Positions 54,450 through 62,577 of a DNA stretch of 64,000 bases are shown one piece after another. Made by a program: the position numbers and the translations under genes. Position 1 is the first letter of the stretch, and every line of letters begins with the position of its first letter. The DNA is taken from positions 811,602 to 875,601 of the forward strand of contig NZ_SNYN01000001.1 in the NCBI RefSeq assembly GCF_004363075.1, read 5' to 3'. The stretch comes from Actinorugispora endophytica (GTDB lineage: Bacteria; Actinomycetota; Actinomycetes; Streptosporangiales; Streptosporangiaceae). The notes under the pieces are model-generated. The model ran no database searches. It worked only from the letters and a program-made list of their open reading frames with translations, and was not told the origin of the DNA.

Positions 54450-54497
54450 CGGGTGCCGGCGCGACCGCCGTTCGGCGGTGGCGCCGGCACCCGTTTT
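54450..54497 (+). terminator. Terminator of ino1
   Basis: Nested hairpin: outer 13-bp stem CGGGTGCCGGCGC, inner stem ACCGCCG/CGGCGGT with loop TT, then TTTT. Confidence 0.88.
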
Positions 54498-54756
54498 CCG
54501 TCGGTCCGCGAGGAAACGACCGGGATGATCCCGAACCAGACGCCGGTTCACGTCATCTCAACGGAGTGCGAGGAACCGGGGTGGTGCGGGAACCGCACGA
54601 CTCGGAAGAGCCCGGGCACGGGCCCCGCTCCCGCCGAGAAGCCGCCGGACACGAACGCGGAACGGTCGGCCGACACCTGGTGTGCTCCCCATGCCCCGCG
54701 TCCTATGATCCGCTGGAAGAACTGGCGCCTTTTCCCCCGGAAGGGACGGCCGAACC

Positions 54757-55455
54757 GTGACCTACCCCCAGCAACCTCCTTTTCCGCCCGAGCAGGGGCC
54801 GCAGTGGCAGGGCGGCTACCCCCCGCCGCAGTACGGCCCGCCCGCGCCGCCTCCCCCTCCCCGGCGCGGGAACCCCGCCGGCGTGGTGCTGGTGGCCGCG
54901 GGAGGCGTCGTCATCGTGGGCCTGGTCATCGCGATCATCGTGGTGCTCGTACGCGGAGGCGGGTCGGGAGGGCCCGAGGCCCGCCAGGACCCCACCCCGG
55001 TGACCGAGTCCTCGCCGGCCGAGGAGACCACACCCGAGAGCACCCCGGAGACCACCCCGGAGGAGACCCCCCGGGAGTCCCCGGAGGAGACCACGGAGGG
55101 GCGCGGCGTCTTCCCCGAGGCCATGGACGGCAGCTGGTCGGGGACCATGACGCAGTACGACCCCGACGGCGCCGAGGTGAGCACCTGGGAGCTGGAGATC
55201 CACATGACCGCCGGGGAGAGGGTCGGCACGGCCGACCTGTCCATGGGCGACGGCACGACGTGCGAGTGGGAGGTCCTGGCCACCGACAGCACCGATGAAA
55301 GCGTCGACCTCCAGTACTCCACCACCGACGACGGCGGCGGCTCGTGCACCAGCAGCGGCTTCGTCCACCTCATCGTGAGCGGCGACCAGCTGGCCGCCGG
55401 CGTGGCCACCGACTGGCCCACCGGGGTCAGCACCGCGGACGGCATGCTGGAGTGA
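54757..55455 (+). CDS. Membrane-anchored exported protein, unknown
   Basis: 232 residues from GTG 54757. The cytoplasmic head is Pro/Gln/Tyr-rich (MTYPQQPPFPPEQGPQWQGG), one transmembrane helix (GVVLVAAGGVVIVGLVIAII) follows at about 42-65, then a Thr/Glu/Pro-rich extracellular linker (about 85-118) and a beta-rich domain of about 110 residues (GSWSGTMTQYDPDGAEVSTW; one cysteine pair CEW...SCTSS). No family recognised. Such layouts are common for actinobacterial surface proteins. It precedes the MFS gene by 18 bp. Confidence 0.75.
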   Translation: MTYPQQPPFPPEQGPQWQGGYPPPQYGPPAPPPPPRRGNPAGVVLVAAGGVVIVGLVIAIIVVLVRGGGSGGPEARQDPTPVTESSPAEETTPESTPETTPEETPRESPEETTEGRGVFPEAMDGSWSGTMTQYDPDGAEVSTWELEIHMTAGERVGTADLSMGDGTTCEWEVLATDSTDESVDLQYSTTDDGGGSCTSSGFVHLIVSGDQLAAGVATDWPTGVSTADGMLE

Positions 55456-55473
55456 CCGCCTTACGCTAGGCGG

Positions 55474-56772
55474 GTGTCCTTCTACGGTGATCTGCGCGAA
55501 GTGCTGCGCGGCCCCCGGTTCCGCAGGCTCTTCGCGACCCGGGTGGTCTCGCAGTTCTCCGACGGCGTCTACCAGGCCGGGCTTGCCGGGTACGTCTTCT
55601 TCACACCCGAGCAGCACACCACGGCCGGGGCGGTGGCGGCGGCGTTCGCGGCCCTGCTGCTGCCCTTCTCCCTGGTGGGGCCGTTCGCCGGGGTGTTCAT
55701 CGACCGGTGGTCGCGCCGGCAGGTCCTCCTGTCGTCCGCGCTGATCAAGGCGGTGCTCGCGGCGGCGACGGCCGCGCTGGCCGCGGCCGGGTCGGACGGC
55801 GCGCCGTTCCTGCTCGCCGCGCTGTGCCTGCTGAGCGTCAACCGGTTCTTCCTGGCGGCGCTGTCGGCCGCGCTTCCGCACGTGGTGGCGCGGGAGAAGC
55901 TCGTCATGGCCAACGCGGTCACCCCCACCTGCGGGACCGTGGCCGCCTTCCTCGGCGCGGGCGCCGGGGCCGGGCTGCGGCTGCTCGGCGGGGAGGGCAC
56001 CGGCGGCACCGCGCTGATCCTGCTCGGCGCGGGCGCCGGGTTCGGCCTGGCCGGGGTCGCCGCCGCGACCCTCCGCCGCGACGAACTGGGCCCCGACCTG
56101 GCCGCCGAGTCGGAGCGGGTGCGGGCGGCGCTGCGCGGCGTCGTGGCGGGGATGGCCGACGGCGCGCGGCACATCTGGCTGCGCCGGCCCGCCCGCGACG
56201 GACTGGCCACGATCGCCGGGCACCGGTTCCTGTTCGGCGTCTCCACGATCATGACGCTGCTGCTCTACAACAACACCTTCACCGCCGGGGGGACCGCCGG
56301 GCTCGCCTCGTTCAGCGTGTCGCTGGGGGCGTCCGCGGCGGGCTTCCTCGTCGGCGCGGTCGCCACCCCGTGGGCCCGGGACCGGATGCGCGCGGAGACC
56401 TGGGTCGCCGGTCTGCTGGTGTCCGGGGCGGTGTCGCTGCTGGCGTTCGGGACCCCGTTCGACGCCGCGGTGTTCCCGGTCGCGGCGTTCGCGCTGGGCG
56501 TGGTCTCCCAGGGCGTGAAGGTCACCGTCGACACGCTGGTCCAGCGGCATGTCGACGACGCCTACCGGGGCCGGGTCTTCTCCGTCTACGACACGCTCTT
56601 CAACGCCGCCTTCGTCGCGGCCGCCGCCGTCGCGGCGCTGGTGGTCCCGCCCTCGGGGGTCTCCCTCCCGGTGGTGCTGGCGATGGCCGCCGGGTACGGC
56701 CTGATGGCCGCGTGCTGGCTGGTCCTCCGGCACCGGGCGGCGCCGGTTCCCGAACCCGCCGCGCGCACCTGA
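55474..56772 (+). CDS. MFS transporter
   Basis: 432 residues from GTG 55474, about 12 helices. RRLFATRVVSQFSDGVYQAG at the start and LVGPFAGVFIDRWSRRQVLL hold the loop 2-3 MFS motif (G-x3-DRWSRR). It resembles enterobactin-exporter-like MFS proteins. Substrate unknown. Probably co-transcribed with the upstream membrane-anchored gene. Confidence 0.88.
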   Translation: MSFYGDLREVLRGPRFRRLFATRVVSQFSDGVYQAGLAGYVFFTPEQHTTAGAVAAAFAALLLPFSLVGPFAGVFIDRWSRRQVLLSSALIKAVLAAATAALAAAGSDGAPFLLAALCLLSVNRFFLAALSAALPHVVAREKLVMANAVTPTCGTVAAFLGAGAGAGLRLLGGEGTGGTALILLGAGAGFGLAGVAAATLRRDELGPDLAAESERVRAALRGVVAGMADGARHIWLRRPARDGLATIAGHRFLFGVSTIMTLLLYNNTFTAGGTAGLASFSVSLGASAAGFLVGAVATPWARDRMRAETWVAGLLVSGAVSLLAFGTPFDAAVFPVAAFALGVVSQGVKVTVDTLVQRHVDDAYRGRVFSVYDTLFNAAFVAAAAVAALVVPPSGVSLPVVLAMAAGYGLMAACWLVLRHRAAPVPEPAART

Positions 56773-56895
56773 CGGATGCCCGTGACGCGGGGGTTCGCGG
56801 GCCGGTCCCGCCCGGAATGATCACGGGCTTTCCGCCCTTCCCGGCCCCGAAACGGGCAGAAAACCCACGACCGTCGACGAAACCCTCATGCTCGG
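56773..56895. mobile_element. MITE-like element, copy 3 (core fragment, 123 bp)
   Basis: It starts at the base after the MFS stop. GGATGCCCGTGACGCGGGGG, GGGCCGGTCCCGCC and the hairpin GGGCTTTCCGCCC / GGGCAGAAAACCC match the centre of the element at 1620-1987. ATGATCACGGGCTTTCCGCC is identical in copies 2 and 3. The terminal inverted repeats are absent. Confidence 0.75.
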
Positions 56896-56937
56896 TCCTC
56901 GCCCCGGGGAGCGCGGATCCGAACCCGCCCTCCACAA

Positions 56938-56954
56938 CTGACGGGATCTGTCAG
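56938..56954. promoter_or_regulatory. Small dyad upstream of the hydrolase gene
   Basis: CTGAC-GGGATCT-GTCAG is an inverted repeat 22 bp before the first possible start of the hydrolase gene. It may be an operator. Confidence 0.35.
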
Positions 56955-57009
56955 CTTCGGGAGCGAGGATCGTCCCATGTCGAAGAACCCACAGCACGAG
57001 GAGTCCTCA

Positions 57010-57840
57010 ATGCCGCCCCGGACCGGTACCAACCCGCGGATCGGCGCGGCCGCGGGGGTTCCCTACGTCGCCCTGCCCCCGGCCGGCGGGGCCGCCTCCG
57101 CCCCGCTGGTCGTCGTCTGGCACATGATGGACGCGCCCCGCTCCGCCGAGGCGATGGCCGCGGCGCTGCCGCTGGCGGGCCTGGACGCCTGGCGGGTCTT
57201 CCTGGACCTGCCGCTGCACGGGGCGCGCACGCCCGACGACATCGAGACCGTCATGGGCGACGCGGTCACCGATCCGCTGCTGAAGCTGTACCGGCCGCTG
57301 ATCCGGGACGCGGCGCGGGAGTTCCCCGCCGTGCTGGCCGCGCTGCGCGAGCGGTTGGACGCCTCCGACGGGCCGGTCGGCCTGGTCGGCGGCTCGGCGG
57401 GCGGCGCGGTCGCCCTCACCGTGCTGGCGGAGGCCGAGGTGCCGGTCGCCGCAGCGGTACTGGTGAACCCGGTGATCACCGCGCGCGGCCTGATCGCCGT
57501 CGGCGAACGCGCGTACGGCGGGCGCTACGAGTGGACCCCCGCCGCCGAGGAGGCCGCCGACCAGATCGACTACGTCGCCCGCGCCCCGGAGATCGCCGGA
57601 CTCGCGGTGGCTTCCCGTCTGCTGCTGATCAGCGGCGAGCACGACCACGCCGAGTTCCGCGACGACGCGGTCCGGCTCCGCGACGCCCTGGGCGCCGCCC
57701 TCGTGGAGGTTCCCGGCATGGCGCACCCCCTCGCGGAGGAGCCGGGTGTCTCGGCGGCCCCGCAGACCCCGCACGCCAGGACCGTCGACGCGGCGGCCGC
57801 CGACTGGCTCGGCCGTCACCTCACGGACGGGAGGCCCTGA
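57010..57840 (+). CDS. Alpha/beta hydrolase
   Basis: 276 residues from ATG 57010 (GAGGAG at 6 nt); the in-frame ATG 56977, also with an AGGA, would add 11 residues. It has the nucleophile elbow GLVGGSAGGAVAL, the acid loop LLISGEHDHAEF and the catalytic histidine in VPGMAHPLAEE. WHMMDAPRSAEAMAAALPLA lies where the oxyanion loop is expected. Substrate unknown; likely an esterase. A plausible operator dyad lies upstream. Confidence 0.86.
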   Translation: MPPRTGTNPRIGAAAGVPYVALPPAGGAASAPLVVVWHMMDAPRSAEAMAAALPLAGLDAWRVFLDLPLHGARTPDDIETVMGDAVTDPLLKLYRPLIRDAAREFPAVLAALRERLDASDGPVGLVGGSAGGAVALTVLAEAEVPVAAAVLVNPVITARGLIAVGERAYGGRYEWTPAAEEAADQIDYVARAPEIAGLAVASRLLLISGEHDHAEFRDDAVRLRDALGAALVEVPGMAHPLAEEPGVSAAPQTPHARTVDAAAADWLGRHLTDGRP

Positions 57841-57888
57841 GAAGACGGGCCGTCCGTTCCCGGGGCTCTCCCGTGGACCGGCCCCGGT

Positions 57889-59130
57889 TCAGCCGCCCGC
57901 GGCCTCGGCCAGGTAGGCGCGGGTGGCCTTCTCGTCGCCGAGCCAGCCCATCATGTCCGCGGGGTCGTTGAAGCCCTCGACGAAGCGGTCGGCGACGGCC
58001 TGGCAGGTGTTCGCGGTCTTGTACACCTCGTACAGGTGCGGCGGGACCGTGGACATGAGCCGTACCAGGTCGCCGCAGAAGGGCCGGGAGAACTCCTCGA
58101 ACCCGGCGAAGGCCGCGCGCATGAAGTCCTCGTCGAAGGGCCGGTCCTCGTGCTCGAGGATGGCCCTGAGGTAGACGTCCGCGCTGCGGCACTCGTTGTT
58201 GGCGTTCTGCGCGAAGCCCGGCATCGTCACGACGACGGTGTCGCCGATCCCGAGCACCCGCCTGCCCGAGGGCAGGACCGCCACCGGATCGCGGACCAGC
58301 GGGACCGAGTAGTCCATGGTCACGGACCTGCGGTCGACGAGCTGGACGTCCTTGTACACCTCGTACAGGTCCGGGAGGTGGTCCTCGACCGCGTCCAGCA
58401 TCAGGTCCAGCTGCTTCCGGGGGGTCATCCGCTCGGGCCATGACCCCATGGCCCCGGCCGTGGGCCCCCCGATGTAGAGCAGGCGGCAGGGGCCGTTCAG
58501 CGACAGGCTGGGGATGCTGATCAGCTGACCGATCCCGGGCATCCAGCCCCCCACGCTCAGCTCGGCGGCCGGGTCCCCCTCGACCTCGGTGACGTAGGCG
58601 ATCGCCGTGACGCTCTCGACCAGGCCCTCCCGCCCCCGCCGGTCGTGGTCCGCCGGGAACATCTCCGCCAGGCCGGACTGGCCCGCGGCGACGACCGTCA
58701 GGTCGTACATCCTCGTGAGGTGGTCGAGGTCCGAGACGGTGACGGGGTGGATGACGACCCTGCCGCCCATCCGCTCGAACAGATCGAGCCAGACCGACAT
58801 CTTGACGCGCTCGTCCACCGACTGCGCGGGCTCCCGGTAGTAGCCCGTCCAGTCGTATCCGGGCCACGGCCCGACCTCGGGGCTGAACAGGTGCGAGCCC
58901 CGGATGGGGGGTGCCTGACCGTCCCACAGGTCCAGGCCGTAGGCGCGCTCCAGGGCGAGCTGGTCCCCGGTGATCATGTTGACCGAGACGGCCCGCCCGG
59001 TCGCGACCTCACCCGCGGTGCGGGCCGTCATGACGGTGACGTCGTACTCGTGCTGCAGGAGGCTCAGGGCGAGCTGGAGGCCCGCCTGTCCGGCCCCGAC
59101 GATCAGTATCTTGCGCATTCCCTTGTCCAC
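57889..59130 (-). CDS. StyA-like flavin monooxygenase, fifth gene of the conservon
   Basis: 413 residues from GTG 59130 (or 409 from ATG 59118). FAD-binding KILIVGAGQAGLQLALSLLQ (GxGxxG) at the start. GRRVLGIGDTVVVTMPGFAQ and NANNECRSADVYLRAILE are typical of the styrene/indole monooxygenase oxygenase component, which needs FADH2 from a separate reductase. No StyB-like reductase is adjacent. It starts 7 bp after the CvnD stop, in the place where conservons often have a cytochrome P450, so its product may be the output of that signalling unit. Confidence 0.87.
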   Translation of the reverse strand: MDKGMRKILIVGAGQAGLQLALSLLQHEYDVTVMTARTAGEVATGRAVSVNMITGDQLALERAYGLDLWDGQAPPIRGSHLFSPEVGPWPGYDWTGYYREPAQSVDERVKMSVWLDLFERMGGRVVIHPVTVSDLDHLTRMYDLTVVAAGQSGLAEMFPADHDRRGREGLVESVTAIAYVTEVEGDPAAELSVGGWMPGIGQLISIPSLSLNGPCRLLYIGGPTAGAMGSWPERMTPRKQLDLMLDAVEDHLPDLYEVYKDVQLVDRRSVTMDYSVPLVRDPVAVLPSGRRVLGIGDTVVVTMPGFAQNANNECRSADVYLRAILEHEDRPFDEDFMRAAFAGFEEFSRPFCGDLVRLMSTVPPHLYEVYKTANTCQAVADRFVEGFNDPADMMGWLGDEKATRAYLAEAAGG

Positions 59131-59137
59131 TCACTCG

Positions 59138-59734
59138 TCAGGCGGTCAGGGCGGGGCCCGCCTCGAACCTCATGGTGTACTCCACCAGCTGCGCCAGGAC
59201 CCCGGCCGACTGCCTCCGGTCGCGGGCGTCGAACACGGTGACGGGTACGTCGTCGTCCAGGGCGAGCGCCGAGCCGATGTCCTCCACCGGGTGCATCGGG
59301 ACACCCTCGAACCGGTTCACCGCGATCAGGAACGGGAGGTCGGTGTACTTCTCGAAGTAGTCGATGGCCTGGAAGGAGTCCTCCAGCCGGCGGGTGTCGA
59401 CGATGATGACCGCGCCGAGCGCCCCGCGCGTGAGGTCCTCCCACATGAACCAGAACCGGGACTGGCCCGGGGTTCCGAAGAGGTAGAGGATCAGGTCCCG
59501 GGCGATGGTGATGCGCCCGAAGTCCATGGCGACCGTGGTGGTCGTCTTGTCGGGGACGTCCGAGAGGTCGTCGTGGTCCGCGCCGGCCTGGGTCATGATC
59601 GCCTCGGTGTTGACCGGGGGGATCTCCGAGACCGCGCCGACCAGCGTCGTCTTGCCGACGCCGAAGCCGCCGGCCACGACGATCTTCGCCGAGACCTTCT
59701 TGGAGCCGCTACCCGGCGATGGCGTGGAGGCCAT
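59138..59734 (-). CDS. cvnD: Conservon GTP-binding protein CvnD
   Basis: 198 residues. P-loop GGFGVGKTT (22-30), switch region TTTVAMDFGRITI, G3-like LFGTPGQSRFWFMWEDL, and VNRFEGVP in place of NKxD. These features define the Ras-like GTPase of actinobacterial conservons, which works with CvnA-C at the membrane. Its start overlaps cvnC by 26 bp. Confidence 0.94.
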   Translation of the reverse strand: MASTPSPGSGSKKVSAKIVVAGGFGVGKTTLVGAVSEIPPVNTEAIMTQAGADHDDLSDVPDKTTTTVAMDFGRITIARDLILYLFGTPGQSRFWFMWEDLTRGALGAVIIVDTRRLEDSFQAIDYFEKYTDLPFLIAVNRFEGVPMHPVEDIGSALALDDDVPVTVFDARDRRQSAGVLAQLVEYTMRFEAGPALTA

Positions 59735-60074
59735 GAAGGATCCTCTCCAGGAGTTCGGTGTCCGCCTGCGGCCCGCTTCCGACGGTGCGGTGGACCTCGA
59801 CCAGGTTCTGCTGGGCGAGGTCGCTGACGAGCACCCGCACCACGCCGACGGGCAGTTCGACCTCGGCGGCGATCTCGGTGACCGACCGCGACTCCGCGCA
59901 GGCCAGGTAGATCCTCCGCTGCTCGGGCGTCATCGCCGCGAGCCCGGCCGGGCCGGGGTCCAGGGCGGTCACGAGGGTTTCGAGGAGCAGCGGGACGGAG
60001 GGCCTGGTGCGGCCCAGCGTCAGGGCGTACGAACGAACCCGCGTGCTCGCCCCCGGTGGTGGCGTGGGGATCAT
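59709..60074 (-). CDS. cvnC: Conservon protein CvnC (DUF742)
   Basis: 121 residues, ATG 60074. The winged-helix-like DUF742 core has VRSYALTLGRTRP, QRRIYLACAESRSVTEIAAE and VELPVGVVRVLVSDLAQQNL. It couples the CvnA/CvnB signals to the GTPase CvnD in known systems. Overlaps cvnD. Confidence 0.93.
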   Translation of the reverse strand: MIPTPPPGASTRVRSYALTLGRTRPSVPLLLETLVTALDPGPAGLAAMTPEQRRIYLACAESRSVTEIAAEVELPVGVVRVLVSDLAQQNLVEVHRTVGSGPQADTELLERILHGLHAIAG

Positions 60075-60112
60075 GGTGCGCGTCCCTCCTGGGTGGTCGT
60101 CGGCGGCCGCGG

Positions 60113-60535
60113 TCAGTTGATGAGTGCTTCCCGTAGTTCACCCCGGAGCCTGGGGGTGAGCACGTGCCCGGTGTTCTCCACGAGCATCGCCATCTGGTAC
60201 GCCACGACCTTCATGTCGCAGTCGCTGGCGGCCAGGACGGTCAGGCACGACCCGTCGCCGATCGAGGTGAGGAAGAGGTAGCCGCGCTGCATGCGGACGA
60301 TGGTCTGCTCGCAGTCCCCCTGGTCGAACATGCGCGACGTGCCCTGCGCGAGGCTGAGCATCCCGCTGGCGACCGCCGCCAGCTGCTCGGCCTGCTCGGT
60401 GGGCAGCCCTCGGGAGCGGGCCAGCAGCAACCCGTCGGCCGAGACCACCGCGGCGTGGTTCACCCCCGCCACGTCCCGCACGAAGTTGTCGATGACCCAG
60501 TTGAACTTCTCGACCTCGGAACCCGAACCGGTCAT
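60113..60535 (-). CDS. cvnB: Conservon roadblock/LC7 protein CvnB
   Basis: 140 residues, ATG 60535. Roadblock fold: FNWVIDNFVRDVAGVNHAAV, VSADGLLLARSRGLPTEQAE, LAAVASGMLSLAQGTSRMFD and YLFLTSIGDGSCLTVLAASD. Roadblock proteins act as GTPase-regulating dimers. The ATG overlaps the cvnA stop (ATGA). Confidence 0.95.
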   Translation of the reverse strand: MTGSGSEVEKFNWVIDNFVRDVAGVNHAAVVSADGLLLARSRGLPTEQAEQLAAVASGMLSLAQGTSRMFDQGDCEQTIVRMQRGYLFLTSIGDGSCLTVLAASDCDMKVVAYQMAMLVENTGHVLTPRLRGELREALIN

Positions 60536-61911
60536 TTCTCCACCGCCTTCCCCGGACCTGCTGCGCGCTCGTTCCCCTCGCCACCGCGCGCGACCCGCTC
60601 GGCCGCCTCGGTCTGCCCGCTGATGAAGCCGTCCAGGTCGGCGCGGATCCGCTCGGCGAAGCCGGGCGACCGCCCCGCCGCCGACGCGGCGGCCCGCTGG
60701 GGGCGACGGCCGCGCGCCGGCGCCGTCTCCTCCCCCTCCTCCGCGCTCCTCCCGCCGCGGCTCCGGCGCGGTTCCTCGACGGGCCTGCGGCGGGGCAGCT
60801 CCCACAGCTCGCCGTCGGCCCTCTCCGGGGCCCCGTGCCGCCGCGGCCCGTCCCGCTCGGGAGCGGGCTCCACGGGCACGTCCCGCCTCCGCTCGGGGTC
60901 CCTGCGGGGCAGACCGGTCGGCCCCACGGACGTGGCGGAGCCGGAACGGGGGACAGGGCCCCGGCGTGGTGCGGGAAGGCCCGGGGCCTGCGGCTCCACC
61001 GGAGCGGCCGGACCGCGCGGCGGACGCGGAACGGGACCGATCACCTCGGCCGGGACGCGGATGTGGGCGGTGGTCCCGCTGAAGGGCCTGGTCTGCAGCC
61101 GCACGCCGGCGCCCTGGCGGGCGGCGAGGCGGCTGACGACGTAGAGGCCCATGTGCCGGATGACCTCCTCGTTCAGCGAGGGCGGGGTCGCGAGCCACGT
61201 GTTGAGCTGGGCGAGGCGGTCGTCCGGTATCCCGATCCCGTCGTCGACGACCTCCATCAGGAGCGCGCCGTCCTCGGCCAGCCGTCCCCTGACCGTCACC
61301 GGGATGCTGTCCGAGGAGTTCGCGATGGCGTTGTCCAGCAGTTCGGCGATGAGGTGGCTGATGTCGTCCGCCGCCTCGGGGGAGATCGCCGTGTCCTCCG
61401 GAAGCTCCCGGGTCCGCACCCGGGTGTACTCACTGACCTCGGACATCGCGGCGCGGACGACGTCGAGCAGGGGGACCGCCTCGCGGTGCTTGCCCTCGAC
61501 CCCGTGTCCCGCGAGGATCAGCAGGTTCTCGCCGTTGCGCCGCATACGGGTGGCGAGGTGGTCGATCTGGAACAGCACGTCGAGCTGTTCGGGGTCCTCC
61601 TCCTGCCGTTCGAGCCGTTCGACGAACGCCAGCAGGGAGTCGACGAGCGTGAGGTCGCGCATGGCCAGGCTCGCCAGCGCGGTGGGAAGCAGGTCCTCGG
61701 AGTCGTCCCGGTTCTGCGGCTCCGGGTCGCCCTGGGGCGGCCTCGACTCGGGCCGCGCCTGCCGGGCCGGGGGCTCCGGCGCCGGCGGGGCCTGCGCGGC
61801 TCTGCCCGTCAGCCACCGCCACCAGCGCTCACGGCGCGGTCGACCGCCTCTCGCGAGCCCGGGCGCGCCCTCCGGGGAGTGCGCGCGCTCGCCGTCGACG
61901 GGCTTCCCCAT
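60532..61911 (-). CDS. cvnA: Conservon histidine-kinase-like CvnA, short form without sensor
   Basis: 459 residues, ATG 61911. An HATPase_c domain is present: N box LIAELLDNAIANSSD, G1 VVDDGIGIPDD, G2 HMGLYVVSRLAAR. Upstream is a helical dimerisation segment (VDSLLAFVERLERQEEDPEQ; IDHLATRMRRNGENLLILAG). Typical CvnA proteins begin with transmembrane helices and a nitrate-sensor-like domain; none is present here, only a Trp-rich basic stretch (RWWRWLTGRA). The C-terminal third is Arg/Pro-rich and disordered. It is probably a soluble scaffold or intracellular sensor. Confidence 0.92.
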   Translation of the reverse strand: MGKPVDGERAHSPEGAPGLARGGRPRRERWWRWLTGRAAQAPPAPEPPARQARPESRPPQGDPEPQNRDDSEDLLPTALASLAMRDLTLVDSLLAFVERLERQEEDPEQLDVLFQIDHLATRMRRNGENLLILAGHGVEGKHREAVPLLDVVRAAMSEVSEYTRVRTRELPEDTAISPEAADDISHLIAELLDNAIANSSDSIPVTVRGRLAEDGALLMEVVDDGIGIPDDRLAQLNTWLATPPSLNEEVIRHMGLYVVSRLAARQGAGVRLQTRPFSGTTAHIRVPAEVIGPVPRPPRGPAAPVEPQAPGLPAPRRGPVPRSGSATSVGPTGLPRRDPERRRDVPVEPAPERDGPRRHGAPERADGELWELPRRRPVEEPRRSRGGRSAEEGEETAPARGRRPQRAAASAAGRSPGFAERIRADLDGFISGQTEAAERVARGGEGNERAAGPGKAVEK

Positions 61912-62577
61912 AACGCCATCCCCTTACTCTCCGTGAGAACGGAAGAATGCCATCCGTTCTCGCCGGACCGTGCCGGAACAGATCGGAACCTGCCCGTCAG
62001 AGGTGCTCCCCCTCGGGAACCCGGGATGACCACGGCGACCTTAGCAGCACCCGGGCGGAATTCTCGAGGGGTCGCAGCGGATGCTCCGGACCATCAGGCC
62101 GTACTCCCCGTCCACTCGTCTTCCGCGAATCCCGCAGGACAGAAGGGGCTATTCGATCGCGGGTTCGAAAATTGAATTCATTTCAATTTTTCGACAAATG
62201 CTAACTCTCAGTAGCGAAAAACGGATTGCGTTCAGCTTCGCCCTTCGCCGGAAGCCATCGATCGCGGCCGGGACGCGGCCTCCCGATTCCGGGCCGGGGC
62301 GGAACCAGGGGGACGGAACGTCTTACCCGGAAGGAGATACGCCGCGTCGCACGACTTTCCGCCGCAGACGCCCCCCATACCCCCGATAGGTGACCGATCG
62401 TTCACAACAGTGACAACGGAACGTAATGGACACAGGTGGAAGGACACTGGACGGTAACGATGGCGCGGAGGACCGGCCGGTTCCCCGGGGAAACGCCCCG
62501 CCCGACAACGGCAACGGGACCCGCCGGGCGGGGAAGACCGCGGCGGCGGCCTCCCCGCGGGTCCGGCGGTCCACCGC
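61912..62577. other. Gene-free region upstream of cvnA with an AT-rich inverted repeat
   Basis: 666 bp without a supportable gene. At 62165-62194 TCGAAAATTGAA is repeated inversely (TTCAATTTTTCGA) around a short loop, in the only strongly AT-rich patch nearby (62135-62225). It probably holds the conservon promoter and an operator. GTGACCGATCGTTCACAACA at 62389-62408 is a second noteworthy stretch. Confidence 0.5.

Noticed and set aside
61947-62389. Small open frames upstream of cvnA
   Set aside because: They overlap each other in several frames, lack ribosome sites and show no coding bias.
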